From: Mycobacterium marseillense
GTDB lineage: Bacteria > Actinomycetota > Actinomycetes > Mycobacteriales > Mycobacteriaceae
Length of the DNA: 64,000 nucleotides
Reading direction: 5' to 3'
NCBI RefSeq assembly: GCF_010731675.1
Contig: NZ_AP022584.1
Span: forward strand, 3,968,001-4,032,000
Shown here: in pieces, positions 8,622 to 17,455 of the stretch
Numbering within the stretch: position 1 is the stretch's first letter
Layout: each line of letters opens with the position of its first letter
Notes under the pieces: generated by a model
Told to the model about the DNA's origin: nothing
Databases searched by the model: none
Seen by the model: only the letters and a program-made list of their open reading frames with translations
Position numbers and translations under genes: made by a program

Positions 8622-10190
8622 ATGGCCAATTCGCTAGATTTCGACGGGCGCGGCCCGACCGACCAGCAGCTGGTGGCCCTGGGGGCGGCGGTGCTGCTGA
8701 TCGCGGGGCTGATCACGGGAAGCCTGTTGCTGAAGTCCACCGGGCGGCTCAACGATTACATCCGCGTGGTCGCCGAGCTGACCAACGTCGGCGACGGGCT
8801 GCCGGCACGCTCCGATGTGAAATATCACGGGCTGCTCGTCGGGGCCGTCGACAATGTCGTCCCGGCGGCCTACGGCAAGCCGAACTACGTGCACATCAAC
8901 CTCAAACCCGAATACGCCAAGGACATCCCGAACGCGGTGACCGCGCGCGTGGTACCCAGCAACGTGTTCGCGGTTTCGTCGGTGCAACTCGTCGACGCCG
9001 GACCGAGCCCGAGCATCCGCAACGGGACGCGCATCCCCGAAGACCTCCAGCTTTCCACGGTGATCTTCCAGACCACCATCAGCAAGCTGCGCGACATCCT
9101 GGCCGCGACCGGCCGCGGCCGCGAAGACCATAGCGTCGGCATCCTGGCCGCCGTTGCGGCCGCCACCAATAACCGACGCGGCACCTTGCTCACGGCCGGC
9201 GCGCAGATGACCCGGGTGCTCGACGAGCTCAACGCCATCGTGACCACCGACCCCGGCCCGTCCACGGTCTCCGCGCTGCTGGATGCCACTCGCGGTCTGC
9301 AGGCCACCGCGCCCGACCTCGTCGACGTCTTGCACGACGCGGTCAAACCGATGCAGACGCTGGTCGAAAAGCGCGAGCAATTCCGGTCGCTGGTCACCGG
9401 CTCGCACCACACCTTCGGTGTGAACCGCCAAGCGTTCGACAACCACACCGATCAGCTGATCGAGATGAGCCAGAACCTCACGCCCGCCCTCGGCGTATTC
9501 GCCCTGAACAGCGACAAATTCGTCCCCATCTTCACCAGGCTGAACCGGTTGTCCGACAAGTTCTTTGAAGAAGTGTGGGATCCGGAGATGGACACCGGAA
9601 ACATGCGGGTCAATCTGGCGCTGACCCCGACCTACACCTACACCCGCGCCGATTGCCCGCGCTACGGCCAGTTGCTGGGACCGAGTTGCTTCACCGCCCC
9701 GACCATCGCCGTGCGCCCGGACCTGCCCGAGGTGTTGCTGCCGCAGAACTACCACGCGCCCGCGGATTTGGCGCCGCCCCCGGGCACGCAGTTCGGCCCC
9801 GACGGCAACCTCACCGCGGTGGGCCCGCCGCTGTTCAACCCCAACCCCAGCCTGGAAGACCCCAACCCGCCGTTGCCGTGGTGGCCGTGGCAGATCGGTC
9901 CGACACCCCGCGTCCCGGGGACCGCCGATCCCGACGACGCGCCGCCGCCACCGGCGCCGGGGCCCCCGCCCGCGAGTCCGGCCCCGCCCGGTGCGGCCGC
10001 GCCGGCGGCCTACGGCGGCAACGTCGGACCCGTGGGTAGCCAACACGAACGCGATCAGCTCGGCGTGATCACCGGGCAAGGCCGTCCGGCGTCGGTGGCC
10101 ACGCAACTGCTCCTGGGCCCGGTCGCGCGCGGCGCCGCGGTCTCCCTGAAACCACAGCAACCGCAGCCCGGGGCGGGTGAGCCGAAATGA
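8622..10190 (+). CDS. mceA: MCE-family protein MceA
   Basis: The protein has 522 residues. One N-terminal membrane helix (VALGAAVLLIAGLITGSLLL, about residues 14-33) is followed by the MCE beta-barrel domain (STGRLNDYIRVVAEL to VSSVQLVDAG, about residues 35-125). A long helical part follows that builds the transporter tube, and the C-terminal 110 residues are rich in proline and alanine. It is longer than most MceA proteins, mainly because of that tail. It should form a heterohexamer with MceB-F and carry hydrophobic substrates across the periplasm. It overlaps mceB by ATGA. Confidence 0.93.
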   Translation: MANSLDFDGRGPTDQQLVALGAAVLLIAGLITGSLLLKSTGRLNDYIRVVAELTNVGDGLPARSDVKYHGLLVGAVDNVVPAAYGKPNYVHINLKPEYAKDIPNAVTARVVPSNVFAVSSVQLVDAGPSPSIRNGTRIPEDLQLSTVIFQTTISKLRDILAATGRGREDHSVGILAAVAAATNNRRGTLLTAGAQMTRVLDELNAIVTTDPGPSTVSALLDATRGLQATAPDLVDVLHDAVKPMQTLVEKREQFRSLVTGSHHTFGVNRQAFDNHTDQLIEMSQNLTPALGVFALNSDKFVPIFTRLNRLSDKFFEEVWDPEMDTGNMRVNLALTPTYTYTRADCPRYGQLLGPSCFTAPTIAVRPDLPEVLLPQNYHAPADLAPPPGTQFGPDGNLTAVGPPLFNPNPSLEDPNPPLPWWPWQIGPTPRVPGTADPDDAPPPPAPGPPPASPAPPGAAAPAAYGGNVGPVGSQHERDQLGVITGQGRPASVATQLLLGPVARGAAVSLKPQQPQPGAGEPK

Positions 10191-11266
10191 AGGTACGCGG
10201 ACCGCTGATCGGGCTGTCGCTGTTCATGGCGATCGCCATCGCGGTGACGTGGATGGTGTACGCCACCCTGCGGCGCGACGTGGCCGGCCCGACGACGCCG
10301 TACTCGGCGATGTTCACCGACGTGTACGGGTTACGCATCGGCGACGACGTCCGCATGGCCGGCGTGCGGGTGGGCCGCGTCGAAAACATCGAACTGGCCG
10401 GGAAACTGGCGAAGGTCTCGTTCATCGTCGAGAACGATCAGCGCCTGTACGGCAACACCGTCGCATCGGTGACCTACCAGAACATCATCGGACAGCGCTA
10501 TCTGGGACTGTCGCTCGGTGAAACCGGCGACAGGGGAATGCTTTCGGCAGGCAGCGTCATCCCGGTGCAGCAGACCGACCCCTCGTTTGACGTCGGCAAG
10601 TTGCTCAACGGTTTCGAGCCACTGTTCACCCTGCTCAACCCCAAAGACGCCGACGACCTGACCAAGGGGGTTCTGCAGTCGTTGCAAGGCGATCAGGCTT
10701 CCATCCCGCTGCTGGTGCAGCAGACGTCGACGATCACCCGCACGCTGTCGGCGCGCGACCAGTCGTTGGGCGACCTCATCAGCAATCTCACCAAAGTCAC
10801 CGACACCGTCGCGCGGCAAAACGACGACCTCGACCACGCGCTCGATCAAACCCGTTCCGCGGTCGCCAATTTCGACGCCCGCCGCCCGGCGTTGCAGGAT
10901 TCGGTCGGTTCGATCGCCCGGGTGACCCGCCGACTCGCGGCGATCGCCGACGACGTCGACCCTGCATTGAACCAATTGATCACCCGGGAGCCGGGATTCA
11001 GCAAGCACCTGGCCGGCATCGAACCCCAGCTGGCGTTCACCGGCGACAACCTGCCCCTGTTGCTCAAGGGTTTCGCGCGGGCGGTCGGTGAGGGCACCTA
11101 CGGCAACGCCTACGCCTGCGATCTGAACGCGACGGGCTTCTTCCCCGGACTCAACGACATCACCACGTTCATCGTGAACGCGGCCACGCCCGGCAACGCG
11201 TATCCGATCACCACGAAGAACATGGGGTGGCACACCCCGCGATGCAGGAACATGGCCAATGGCTGA
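10187..11266 (+). CDS. mceB: MCE-family protein MceB
   Basis: The protein has 359 residues. It has an N-terminal membrane anchor (LIGLSLFMAIAIAVTWMVYA), an MCE domain with the typical YSAMFTDVYGLRIGDDVRMAGVRVG and NIIGQRYLGLSLG strands, then a coiled helical region and a short C-terminal domain ending with the cysteine-bearing HTPRCRNMANG. It overlaps its neighbours at both ends (four bases with mceA, eight with mceC), which indicates translational coupling. It is the second subunit of the Mce heterohexamer. Confidence 0.93.
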   Translation: MKVRGPLIGLSLFMAIAIAVTWMVYATLRRDVAGPTTPYSAMFTDVYGLRIGDDVRMAGVRVGRVENIELAGKLAKVSFIVENDQRLYGNTVASVTYQNIIGQRYLGLSLGETGDRGMLSAGSVIPVQQTDPSFDVGKLLNGFEPLFTLLNPKDADDLTKGVLQSLQGDQASIPLLVQQTSTITRTLSARDQSLGDLISNLTKVTDTVARQNDDLDHALDQTRSAVANFDARRPALQDSVGSIARVTRRLAAIADDVDPALNQLITREPGFSKHLAGIEPQLAFTGDNLPLLLKGFARAVGEGTYGNAYACDLNATGFFPGLNDITTFIVNAATPGNAYPITTKNMGWHTPRCRNMANG

Positions 11267-12305
11267 CGCATTGAGAACCCGATGGCTGCGGCGGCGACCG
11301 CTCGAGTCGTACAACAGGACCTGGCTCGGGCTGGCCGGCCTCGCGGTGGTCGTGGTTCTGGTCGCGGTGTCGCTCGGAATCAAGCTTCTCGGCGTCGGCT
11401 ACACCCATTACACCGCCGAATTCCTGCAGGCGGCCACGCTGCGGCCCGGAAACCCCATCACCATCGCGGGCATCGAGGTCGGGCACGTCACCAGCATGAA
11501 ACTCGACGGCGATCACGTCGAAGCCGGCTTGAGCGTGCGGGACAATGTCCCGCTCGGCAAGGACACCCGAGCGGTCATCAAGGTCATGACCATCCTCGGG
11601 TCGCGCTATCTCGAGCTGGTGCCCGACGGCCCGGGTTCGATTCCGGCCAAGACGATCACCCTGTCCCACACCTCGGTGCCCTACGACCTGCAGTCGCTGC
11701 TCGAAGACGCCACCACCACATTCGAGCAAGTCGATTCCGATCAGTTCGCGCAATCACTCGCCGTGCTGGGCAAGCAACTCGGCGGGGTGCCGCCGCTCGT
11801 TCCGCAGGCCGTCGCGAACCTGCAGACGCTGTCGACGATCACCGCCGACCGCCGAGGACAGCTCGGCACGCTCCTGAAAAGCACCCAGCGCGTGGTCAAT
11901 ACGCTGCGACGCCAGCAGACCAACATCGGACATCTGATGGACCAGGGGCAGGACCTGCTCGGCCACCTGGTGGCCCGCCAGGCCACCTTCCACGCCATGT
12001 TCGCGGCGCTCACCGAGCTCGTCGATCAGCTCGACAAGGTCATCGTCACCAACCGGCCCATGCTGGACGAACTGTTCACCAACCTGCACGACCTGACCAA
12101 CATGATCGGCCAGCACGACGACTTGGTGCGAAACATTCTGCAGGTGGCCCCAGTGACACTGCGGGGCTTGACCAACGCCACCGGCTATGGGCCGGTCGTC
12201 GAATTCAACCTGCCCAACGGGCTCGCCATCGACTCGTGGATGTGCGCCATCAGCGGCCGCGCAAAGGAATTCAAGATGATCCAGTACTTCAAGGACTGCA
12301 AATGA
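11259..12305 (+). CDS. mceC: MCE-family protein MceC
   Basis: The protein has 348 residues with an N-terminal anchor (LAGLAVVVVLVAVSLGIKLLG), an MCE domain containing TLRPGNPITIAGIEVGHVTS and the conserved TILGSRYLELVP strand, then a long helical tube region. A frame of 711 residues covering this gene and mceD exists in another phase, but only its mceD part is real. The stop overlaps the mceD start by ATGA. It is the third subunit of the Mce complex. Confidence 0.93.
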   Translation: MADALRTRWLRRRPLESYNRTWLGLAGLAVVVVLVAVSLGIKLLGVGYTHYTAEFLQAATLRPGNPITIAGIEVGHVTSMKLDGDHVEAGLSVRDNVPLGKDTRAVIKVMTILGSRYLELVPDGPGSIPAKTITLSHTSVPYDLQSLLEDATTTFEQVDSDQFAQSLAVLGKQLGGVPPLVPQAVANLQTLSTITADRRGQLGTLLKSTQRVVNTLRRQQTNIGHLMDQGQDLLGHLVARQATFHAMFAALTELVDQLDKVIVTNRPMLDELFTNLHDLTNMIGQHDDLVRNILQVAPVTLRGLTNATGYGPVVEFNLPNGLAIDSWMCAISGRAKEFKMIQYFKDCK

Positions 12306-13417
12306 TTTCTGGTAGGCGCAAGCTCATCGCCGTGGCGGCAGTGGCCGCTTCGGCGGCCGCCGTGGCCATCGGCGTGGTCGGCCACTATGTCAAGTCGCGC
12401 CTGGACACGATGACCGTGATCGCTCAATTCGACAGCGCCGCCGGTCTTTACGAAGGCAACGTGGTCGCGGTGCTCGGCATGCCCGTGGGGAAGGTCAGCA
12501 AGGTCACGTCCAAAGGCAGCTACGTCGAGGCCGAGCTGACGGTGGACAAGAAGGTCAAGATCCCCGCCGCGGCCCGGGCGGTCACCATCACCACCTCGAT
12601 CCTCACCGACCGGCAGGTCGAACTGACGCCGCCGTACCGGAACGGCCCGGTGCTCAAGAACCACGACACCATCGGACTGACCAGGACGAAGACTCCCGTC
12701 GCGTTCGACCGCGTGCTCGACATGCTCGACAAGGTCTCCAAATCGCTCAAGGGCGACGGGAAAGGCGGCGGCCCGGTCGCCGACCTGAGCGACGCGGCGG
12801 TCGCCATCACCGACGGGAACGGCAAGAAGATCCTGGCCGCTCTCGACGAGCTGTCCAAAGCGCTGCGCCTCAGCTCCGAGCGAGGAGTCACCACCCGCGA
12901 GCAACTGACCACCATCGTCACCGACCTCAGCTCGATCACCGAGGCGGCGGCGCGCAACGACGCCAAGGTGCGCGAATTCGGTTCCACCACACGCCAGCTC
13001 AGCCAGACCTTGGCCGACGAGAGGTTCGGCACCGGCGCCACCGGGCGCACCATCAACCGCATCCTCGAGGAAGTCACCACGCTGATCGAGAACAATCGCG
13101 ACAACCTCAAGCAGGCGGTCCGCAACGGCGACACGGTAGCCAAGACGCTCGTCGAGGATCAGCGCGTCGTGGCCGAGTTGCTCGACGTCCTGCCGCTGAC
13201 GCTGGAAAACCTCTACAACACCGTCGATCAGAACAACGGCGCGATCCGCGTGCACGGCCTGCTCGACAAGGCGCTCACCGACAGTCAGTCCGCGAAGGAA
13301 CTCTGCAACCTGATGCATCTGCGTCAATTGGGTTGCAGCACTGGGACACTGCAGGACTACGGTCCCGACTTCGGTCTGACCTACATTCTCGACGGCCTCT
13401 CGGCGATGGGACAGTAG
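12302..13417 (+). CDS. mceD: MCE-family protein MceD
   Basis: The protein has 371 residues, starting at the ATG that overlaps the mceC stop. The frame is open far upstream, but the segment before 12302 is a shadow of mceC. It has an N-terminal anchor (LIAVAAVAASAAAVAIGVVG), an MCE domain with FDSAAGLYEGNVVAVLGMPVG and SILTDRQVELTP, a charged helical region, and a C-terminal part with two cysteines (ELCNL and QLGCS). It is the fourth subunit of the Mce complex. Confidence 0.93.
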   Translation: MISGRRKLIAVAAVAASAAAVAIGVVGHYVKSRLDTMTVIAQFDSAAGLYEGNVVAVLGMPVGKVSKVTSKGSYVEAELTVDKKVKIPAAARAVTITTSILTDRQVELTPPYRNGPVLKNHDTIGLTRTKTPVAFDRVLDMLDKVSKSLKGDGKGGGPVADLSDAAVAITDGNGKKILAALDELSKALRLSSERGVTTREQLTTIVTDLSSITEAAARNDAKVREFGSTTRQLSQTLADERFGTGATGRTINRILEEVTTLIENNRDNLKQAVRNGDTVAKTLVEDQRVVAELLDVLPLTLENLYNTVDQNNGAIRVHGLLDKALTDSQSAKELCNLMHLRQLGCSTGTLQDYGPDFGLTYILDGLSAMGQ

Positions 13418-13419
13418 CG

Positions 13420-14652
13420 ATGAACTGGGGCAAGCACAAGGCACTGGCGGTGGCGCTGAGCACCGTCATGGTCAGTTCGGGCTGCGCCACCAACGGGCTG
13501 GCCAGCCTGCCGTTGCCGGCGCCGGGCATGGGCGGCGGCGGATATCTACTTACCGCCGTGTTCTCCAACGCCCTGAATCTGCCCGCCCACGCGAAGGTTA
13601 AACTCGCCGGCGCCGACGTCGGCCAACTCGAAAAGATGGTCGCGCGAAACTACACCGCGGTGACCACGCTGCGCATCATGGACGGCGTGCGCATCCCCGT
13701 CGGCAGCACCGCGGAGCTACGGTCCGCGACACCGCTGGGCGACGTGTTCGTCGCGATCAAGCCACCGACCCCGACGGATCCTCATGCCCCGCTGCTCAAG
13801 GGCGGCGAGACCATCGGGTTGCCGGCCACCCGCGCCGCCGCCACCGTCGAGAGCGTGCTCAGCTCGGCCGCGCTGCTCGTCAACGGGGGAGCGGTCCGCA
13901 ACTTCACCAATATCGTCAACGGCGCCGGCAAGGCAACCGGCGACCAGGGACGCGCGTTCGGCGACCTGATCAACCGGACCAATCTGCTGCTGGGCAAGCT
14001 CAATGCCCGCTCCGAGCAGATCGACGCGGCGGTGACCGAGACCGCGGGCCTGGCCGACCGGCTGGATGAAAAGAACCAAGCAATCAGCGAGGTCTTACAG
14101 GCCGTCGGGCCGGCGACGAACGTGTTGTCCAGCAACGCCGACGAAATAGCCGACGTCGTCGACGAACTCGGCGCCACGACCCGCCAGCTTTCCAAGTTCC
14201 CGTCCATCGCCGGTACCGACAAGACGGGCCGCAGCGTCATCAAGGACGCGAACACCATCGCCGGCGCATGGAACGACGTGGTGCTGAGCCCGGACACCAG
14301 CCTCGCCGGCCTGAACCGGCTGATCCCGCCCTTCGTGAAAACCACCTCCAGCGACGCTATTTCGGTACGCGGCAGCTTCGATCGCCTGGTCATGGGATCG
14401 CGACCCGGCACCGGTGCGGAGACCGGGGGATTCAAGGGCGATCCGGCGTTCCACGGACCCATGCGCCGCGACTGGAACTACATGATCGGCTCGATCAAGT
14501 ACGTGCTGTGGCGACTGCAGGAACGCGTCGTGGGCCGCGGCCCGCAAACGCCGATGGGCCAAACCCCTTGGACGCCGAGCGGTCCGCCGCTCCCACCGGC
14601 GCCCGCGGGAGAAGCGCCCCCGGATCCCATGAGTCCGGAGCCGCCGCGGTGA
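13420..14652 (+). CDS. mceE: MCE-family lipoprotein MceE
   Basis: The protein has 410 residues. The ATG at 13420 was chosen because it follows the mceD stop directly and gives a lipoprotein signal (MNWGKHKALAVALSTVMV then SSGC with Cys at residue 21). MceE subunits (LprK type) are lipoproteins. The MCE domain follows (FSNALNLPAHAKVKLAGADVG), then the helical tube. A proline-rich tail overlaps the next gene by GTGA. The lipobox is weaker than usual (VSSGC), so lipidation is likely but not certain. Confidence 0.92.
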   Translation: MNWGKHKALAVALSTVMVSSGCATNGLASLPLPAPGMGGGGYLLTAVFSNALNLPAHAKVKLAGADVGQLEKMVARNYTAVTTLRIMDGVRIPVGSTAELRSATPLGDVFVAIKPPTPTDPHAPLLKGGETIGLPATRAAATVESVLSSAALLVNGGAVRNFTNIVNGAGKATGDQGRAFGDLINRTNLLLGKLNARSEQIDAAVTETAGLADRLDEKNQAISEVLQAVGPATNVLSSNADEIADVVDELGATTRQLSKFPSIAGTDKTGRSVIKDANTIAGAWNDVVLSPDTSLAGLNRLIPPFVKTTSSDAISVRGSFDRLVMGSRPGTGAETGGFKGDPAFHGPMRRDWNYMIGSIKYVLWRLQERVVGRGPQTPMGQTPWTPSGPPLPPAPAGEAPPDPMSPEPPR

Positions 14653-15899
14653 TCGAGACGCTCGCACGCTTCATCGTCACCGCGGTCAAAACCGGTCACC
14701 GGCAGCGCGCCTGGCTGTCCGGCATCGCGCTGGTGCTCACACTCGTGGTCGGCCTGGCCTACCTGGCGATCGGTGCGCTGCGCATCAACCCGTTCGACTC
14801 CACCTACCAGGTCACGATCCGGCTTCCCGAATCCGGTGGCCTGCTGGCCAACCAGGATGTGTCGGTTCGCGGGATCCGGGTCGGGCGCATCCAGTCGCTG
14901 CGACCCACGCCTACCGGCATCGAGGTGATCGCGAACATCAACGCGAATACCAAGATTCCCGCCGCCAGCCCGGTGCGCGTATCCGGGCTCTCGCCCGCGG
15001 GCGAGCAGTACATCGACTTCGAGCCCGCCTCCAACAGCGGTCCTTTTCTGTCGAACGGCAGCGTGATCGGCCCCCAGCGCACCACGACGCCGATCCCGCT
15101 GTCCCAGGTCCTGGCCGACGCCGACGGGATGCTCGCCCAAACCGACCCGAAGAAGCTCGAAATCGTCAAGCGGGAACTGAGTTTGAGCAAGGAGGGCCCG
15201 CAAAAGCTCACCGACATCATCGACGGTTCGACGTTCCTGCTGTCGACGATGGACCCGGTGCTGCCGCAGACGGTCAGCATGCTCAAGACCAGCCGCGTCG
15301 TATTGACCACCCTGTCGGACAAGAATGCCGGGCTCGCGGTGGCTGCGCGCAATGTCGGAGACCTCATGACCGGCGTGAACAAGATGGACCGCGGCTATCG
15401 CAAATTCGTCGATCAGACGCCGAACGCGATGTCCTCGGTGGACAACCTGTTCGACGACAACTCCGACACCATGGTCGGACTGCTGGCCAACCTGGTGACC
15501 ACCGCACGGATCATCTATGTCCGGGTTCCGGCGTTGAACGCGGTCTTCCCGAACTATCGCGGGTCCACGCTCGAGGCCCTGATGACCACCATGCACGAGC
15601 ACGGGCTGTGGGCGACCGCCGACATCTACCCGCGCTACACCTGTGACTACGGCACCCCGCGCCGGCCGTCGTCGTCCGCGGACTATCCCGAACCGTTCCT
15701 GTACACCTACTGCCGCGACGACGACCCGCAGGTGTTGATCCGCGGCGCGAAGAACGCGCCCCGACCGGGCGGCGACGACACGGCCGGGCCGCCCGCCGGC
15801 GCCGATCTGGGCCAAACCGCCGATCCAACACCCAAGGGGAGGTTCACCATTCCGACGCCCTACGGCGGACCGGTACTGCCGATCGAGCCACCTCACTGA
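14649..15899 (+). CDS. mceF: MCE-family protein MceF
   Basis: The protein has 416 residues from the GTG at 14649 that overlaps the mceE stop. It has an N-terminal anchor (GIALVLTLVVGLAYLAIGAL), an MCE domain with RLPESGGLLANQDVSVRGIRVG and SPAGEQYIDFEP, a long helical segment, and a proline-rich C-terminus. It is the last MCE subunit and completes an A-F set. The Mce-associated gene follows after 33 bases that include a good ribosome-binding site (AAGGAG). Confidence 0.93.
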   Translation: MIETLARFIVTAVKTGHRQRAWLSGIALVLTLVVGLAYLAIGALRINPFDSTYQVTIRLPESGGLLANQDVSVRGIRVGRIQSLRPTPTGIEVIANINANTKIPAASPVRVSGLSPAGEQYIDFEPASNSGPFLSNGSVIGPQRTTTPIPLSQVLADADGMLAQTDPKKLEIVKRELSLSKEGPQKLTDIIDGSTFLLSTMDPVLPQTVSMLKTSRVVLTTLSDKNAGLAVAARNVGDLMTGVNKMDRGYRKFVDQTPNAMSSVDNLFDDNSDTMVGLLANLVTTARIIYVRVPALNAVFPNYRGSTLEALMTTMHEHGLWATADIYPRYTCDYGTPRRPSSSADYPEPFLYTYCRDDDPQVLIRGAKNAPRPGGDDTAGPPAGADLGQTADPTPKGRFTIPTPYGGPVLPIEPPH

Positions 15900-15932
15900 C
15901 CCACCGACACCCGCCGACCTCAAGGAGACACC

Positions 15933-16529
15933 GTGACCGTGACCGCCGACCAAGAGCGCGACGCCACCGAGGACGTCGAGAAGCCACCCGACGACGACCG
16001 TGACGACGCGTCGGACGTCGACGAGGAAACCCCGAAGGCTCCGGCGCGGCAGTGGAAACGGTACGCCCGCATCGGCTTGGTGGCCGCCGTCTACCTGGGT
16101 GCCTTCGGCCTCGCGGGCGGGCTCGGCTGGAAGCTATGGGATGAGCACGCGGTGACCCGCGCCGGGCAGGCGGCCCAACGGACCGCGATCGACTACGCCC
16201 AGGTGCTCACGAGCATCGATTCCAACCAGGTCGACCAGAATTTCTCCGCCGTACTCGACGGTGCCACAGGGGAATTCAAGGACACGTACACCAAGGCCAG
16301 CGTGCAGCTTCGGCAATTGCTGGTCGACAACAAGGCCACCGCGCACGGGACCGTGATCGACTCTGCGGTCGAATCCCAGAGCAAAACCAGGGTGGTCGTG
16401 CTGTTGATGGTCGACCAGGCGGTCAGCAACGCGGTGCGTCCCGATGGTCGCGTCGACCGGAGTCGCATGAAGATCACCATGGATAATGTCGGTGGCCGTT
16501 GGCTGGCCAGCAAAGTCGAACTCCCCTAG
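15933..16529 (+). CDS. Mce-associated membrane protein
   Basis: The protein has 198 residues. An acidic cytoplasmic head of about 45 residues is followed by one membrane helix (IGLVAAVYLGAFGLAGGLGWKLW) and a C-terminal NTF2-like extracytoplasmic domain ending RWLASKVELP. It is a paralogue of the protein encoded leftward at 5240-5947, with which it shares most of the C-terminal domain. The GTG start follows AAGGAG at a seven-base distance. Proteins of this kind accompany MceF in most mycobacterial mce operons and are thought to stabilise the transporter. Confidence 0.9.
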   Translation: MTVTADQERDATEDVEKPPDDDRDDASDVDEETPKAPARQWKRYARIGLVAAVYLGAFGLAGGLGWKLWDEHAVTRAGQAAQRTAIDYAQVLTSIDSNQVDQNFSAVLDGATGEFKDTYTKASVQLRQLLVDNKATAHGTVIDSAVESQSKTRVVVLLMVDQAVSNAVRPDGRVDRSRMKITMDNVGGRWLASKVELP

Positions 16530-16538
16530 GACGTTTCG

Positions 16539-17327
16539 ATGATGCGGATGATCTGGCTTTCGGCCAGTGTCGCGGCGGTGGCCGTGGCGGTGTTGACGGC
16601 GCCGTCGGCGTCGGCGTCGGCGCAGTCGTTTTGCGGCGACCTTGGCGGCGATTGGGACGGACAGTACTGCCACACCTCGGTAACATCCGACCGAAAAGCC
16701 GTGCGCGACATCAAGATGGCACTGCCCGGCGATCTGGTTGAAAACCCGACCAGCGGCCCCGCGATCCGCGAATACCTGCATAACCTGATGAACAACTGGC
16801 GCACGAAGGGCGCCTCGATGGTCCAGGACAGCTGGGGCGAGGAGAACTTCCAGGTTTTCCCCCACGGGCGGGCGCTGAGCGTGGCCTTCCACGAGGACTA
16901 CCACGCCGACGGGCCGTCGTTCAACAACGCCTATCGCACCTTCACCTTCGACATGGCCGGTGGCCGACGGTTGCAGCTGGCCGACATCACCAAACCCGGT
17001 GTCGACCCGCTGACCGCCATCCCGCCGTTGGCCGAACCCTTCATTCAGGAGGCGCTCGATCGCGCCGCGTGGCAGCACGCCCCGGGGACGTATCCGTTCA
17101 CCGTCGACCGCTGGACACCGGACAAGGTGTTCTCCGGGGGCTACAAGGCGTGGGCTCTCACGCCCGACGAACTGATCCTTTACATGCCGGATTACCCGGT
17201 CGGGCACGACTCGCCTATCCAGTACGGGCAGTCCCAGCAATGGTTTATGGACGGAGGCACGGCCCAGCCACACATCCCGCTCAGCGCGCTCGGCTCGGTG
17301 CTGCGGCCGGAATTCGGCGGGGCGTAA
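16539..17327 (+). CDS. secreted MPT64/DUF3298 (RsiV-like) family protein
   Basis: The protein has 262 residues with a signal peptide (hydrophobic to APSASASA near residue 27) and a mature start FCGDLGGDWDGQYC resembling the CEEL-x-GxxxGQxC start of MPT64. The order MALPGDLVE, AFHEDYHADG, FDMAGGRRLQLADIT and WALTPDELILYMPDY is that of the DUF3298/RsiV-C fold found in MPT64 and in the anti-sigma factor RsiV. Here no anti-sigma N-terminus is present, so a secreted ligand-binding or antigen-type protein is likely. It is the last structural gene of the mce operon, 10 bases after the Mce-associated gene. Confidence 0.72.
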   Translation: MMRMIWLSASVAAVAVAVLTAPSASASAQSFCGDLGGDWDGQYCHTSVTSDRKAVRDIKMALPGDLVENPTSGPAIREYLHNLMNNWRTKGASMVQDSWGEENFQVFPHGRALSVAFHEDYHADGPSFNNAYRTFTFDMAGGRRLQLADITKPGVDPLTAIPPLAEPFIQEALDRAAWQHAPGTYPFTVDRWTPDKVFSGGYKAWALTPDELILYMPDYPVGHDSPIQYGQSQQWFMDGGTAQPHIPLSALGSVLRPEFGGA

Positions 17328-17455
17328 CGGGGTTGGACGTCGAATGATCGTGGGTATAAGCCTGCGCCTCGCGGCGCCTCCTCAGCTGGCCGCGCCGCAA
17401 AACCGGTCGTCCACCGATGGCCCGGTCAGCCCTCCCTGCGGCTACGGTGATCTGT

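Noticed and set aside
8634..10160. Long open frame (508 codons) on the minus strand opposite mceA
   Set aside because: It is a shadow of a GC-rich coding gene. It has no domain, is low-complexity and Arg/Gly-rich, and the opposite strand encodes a convincing MceA.
11282..12301. Upstream extension of the mceD frame through mceC
   Set aside because: The Arg-rich translation is mceC read in another frame. The real mceD starts at the ATGA overlap at 12302.
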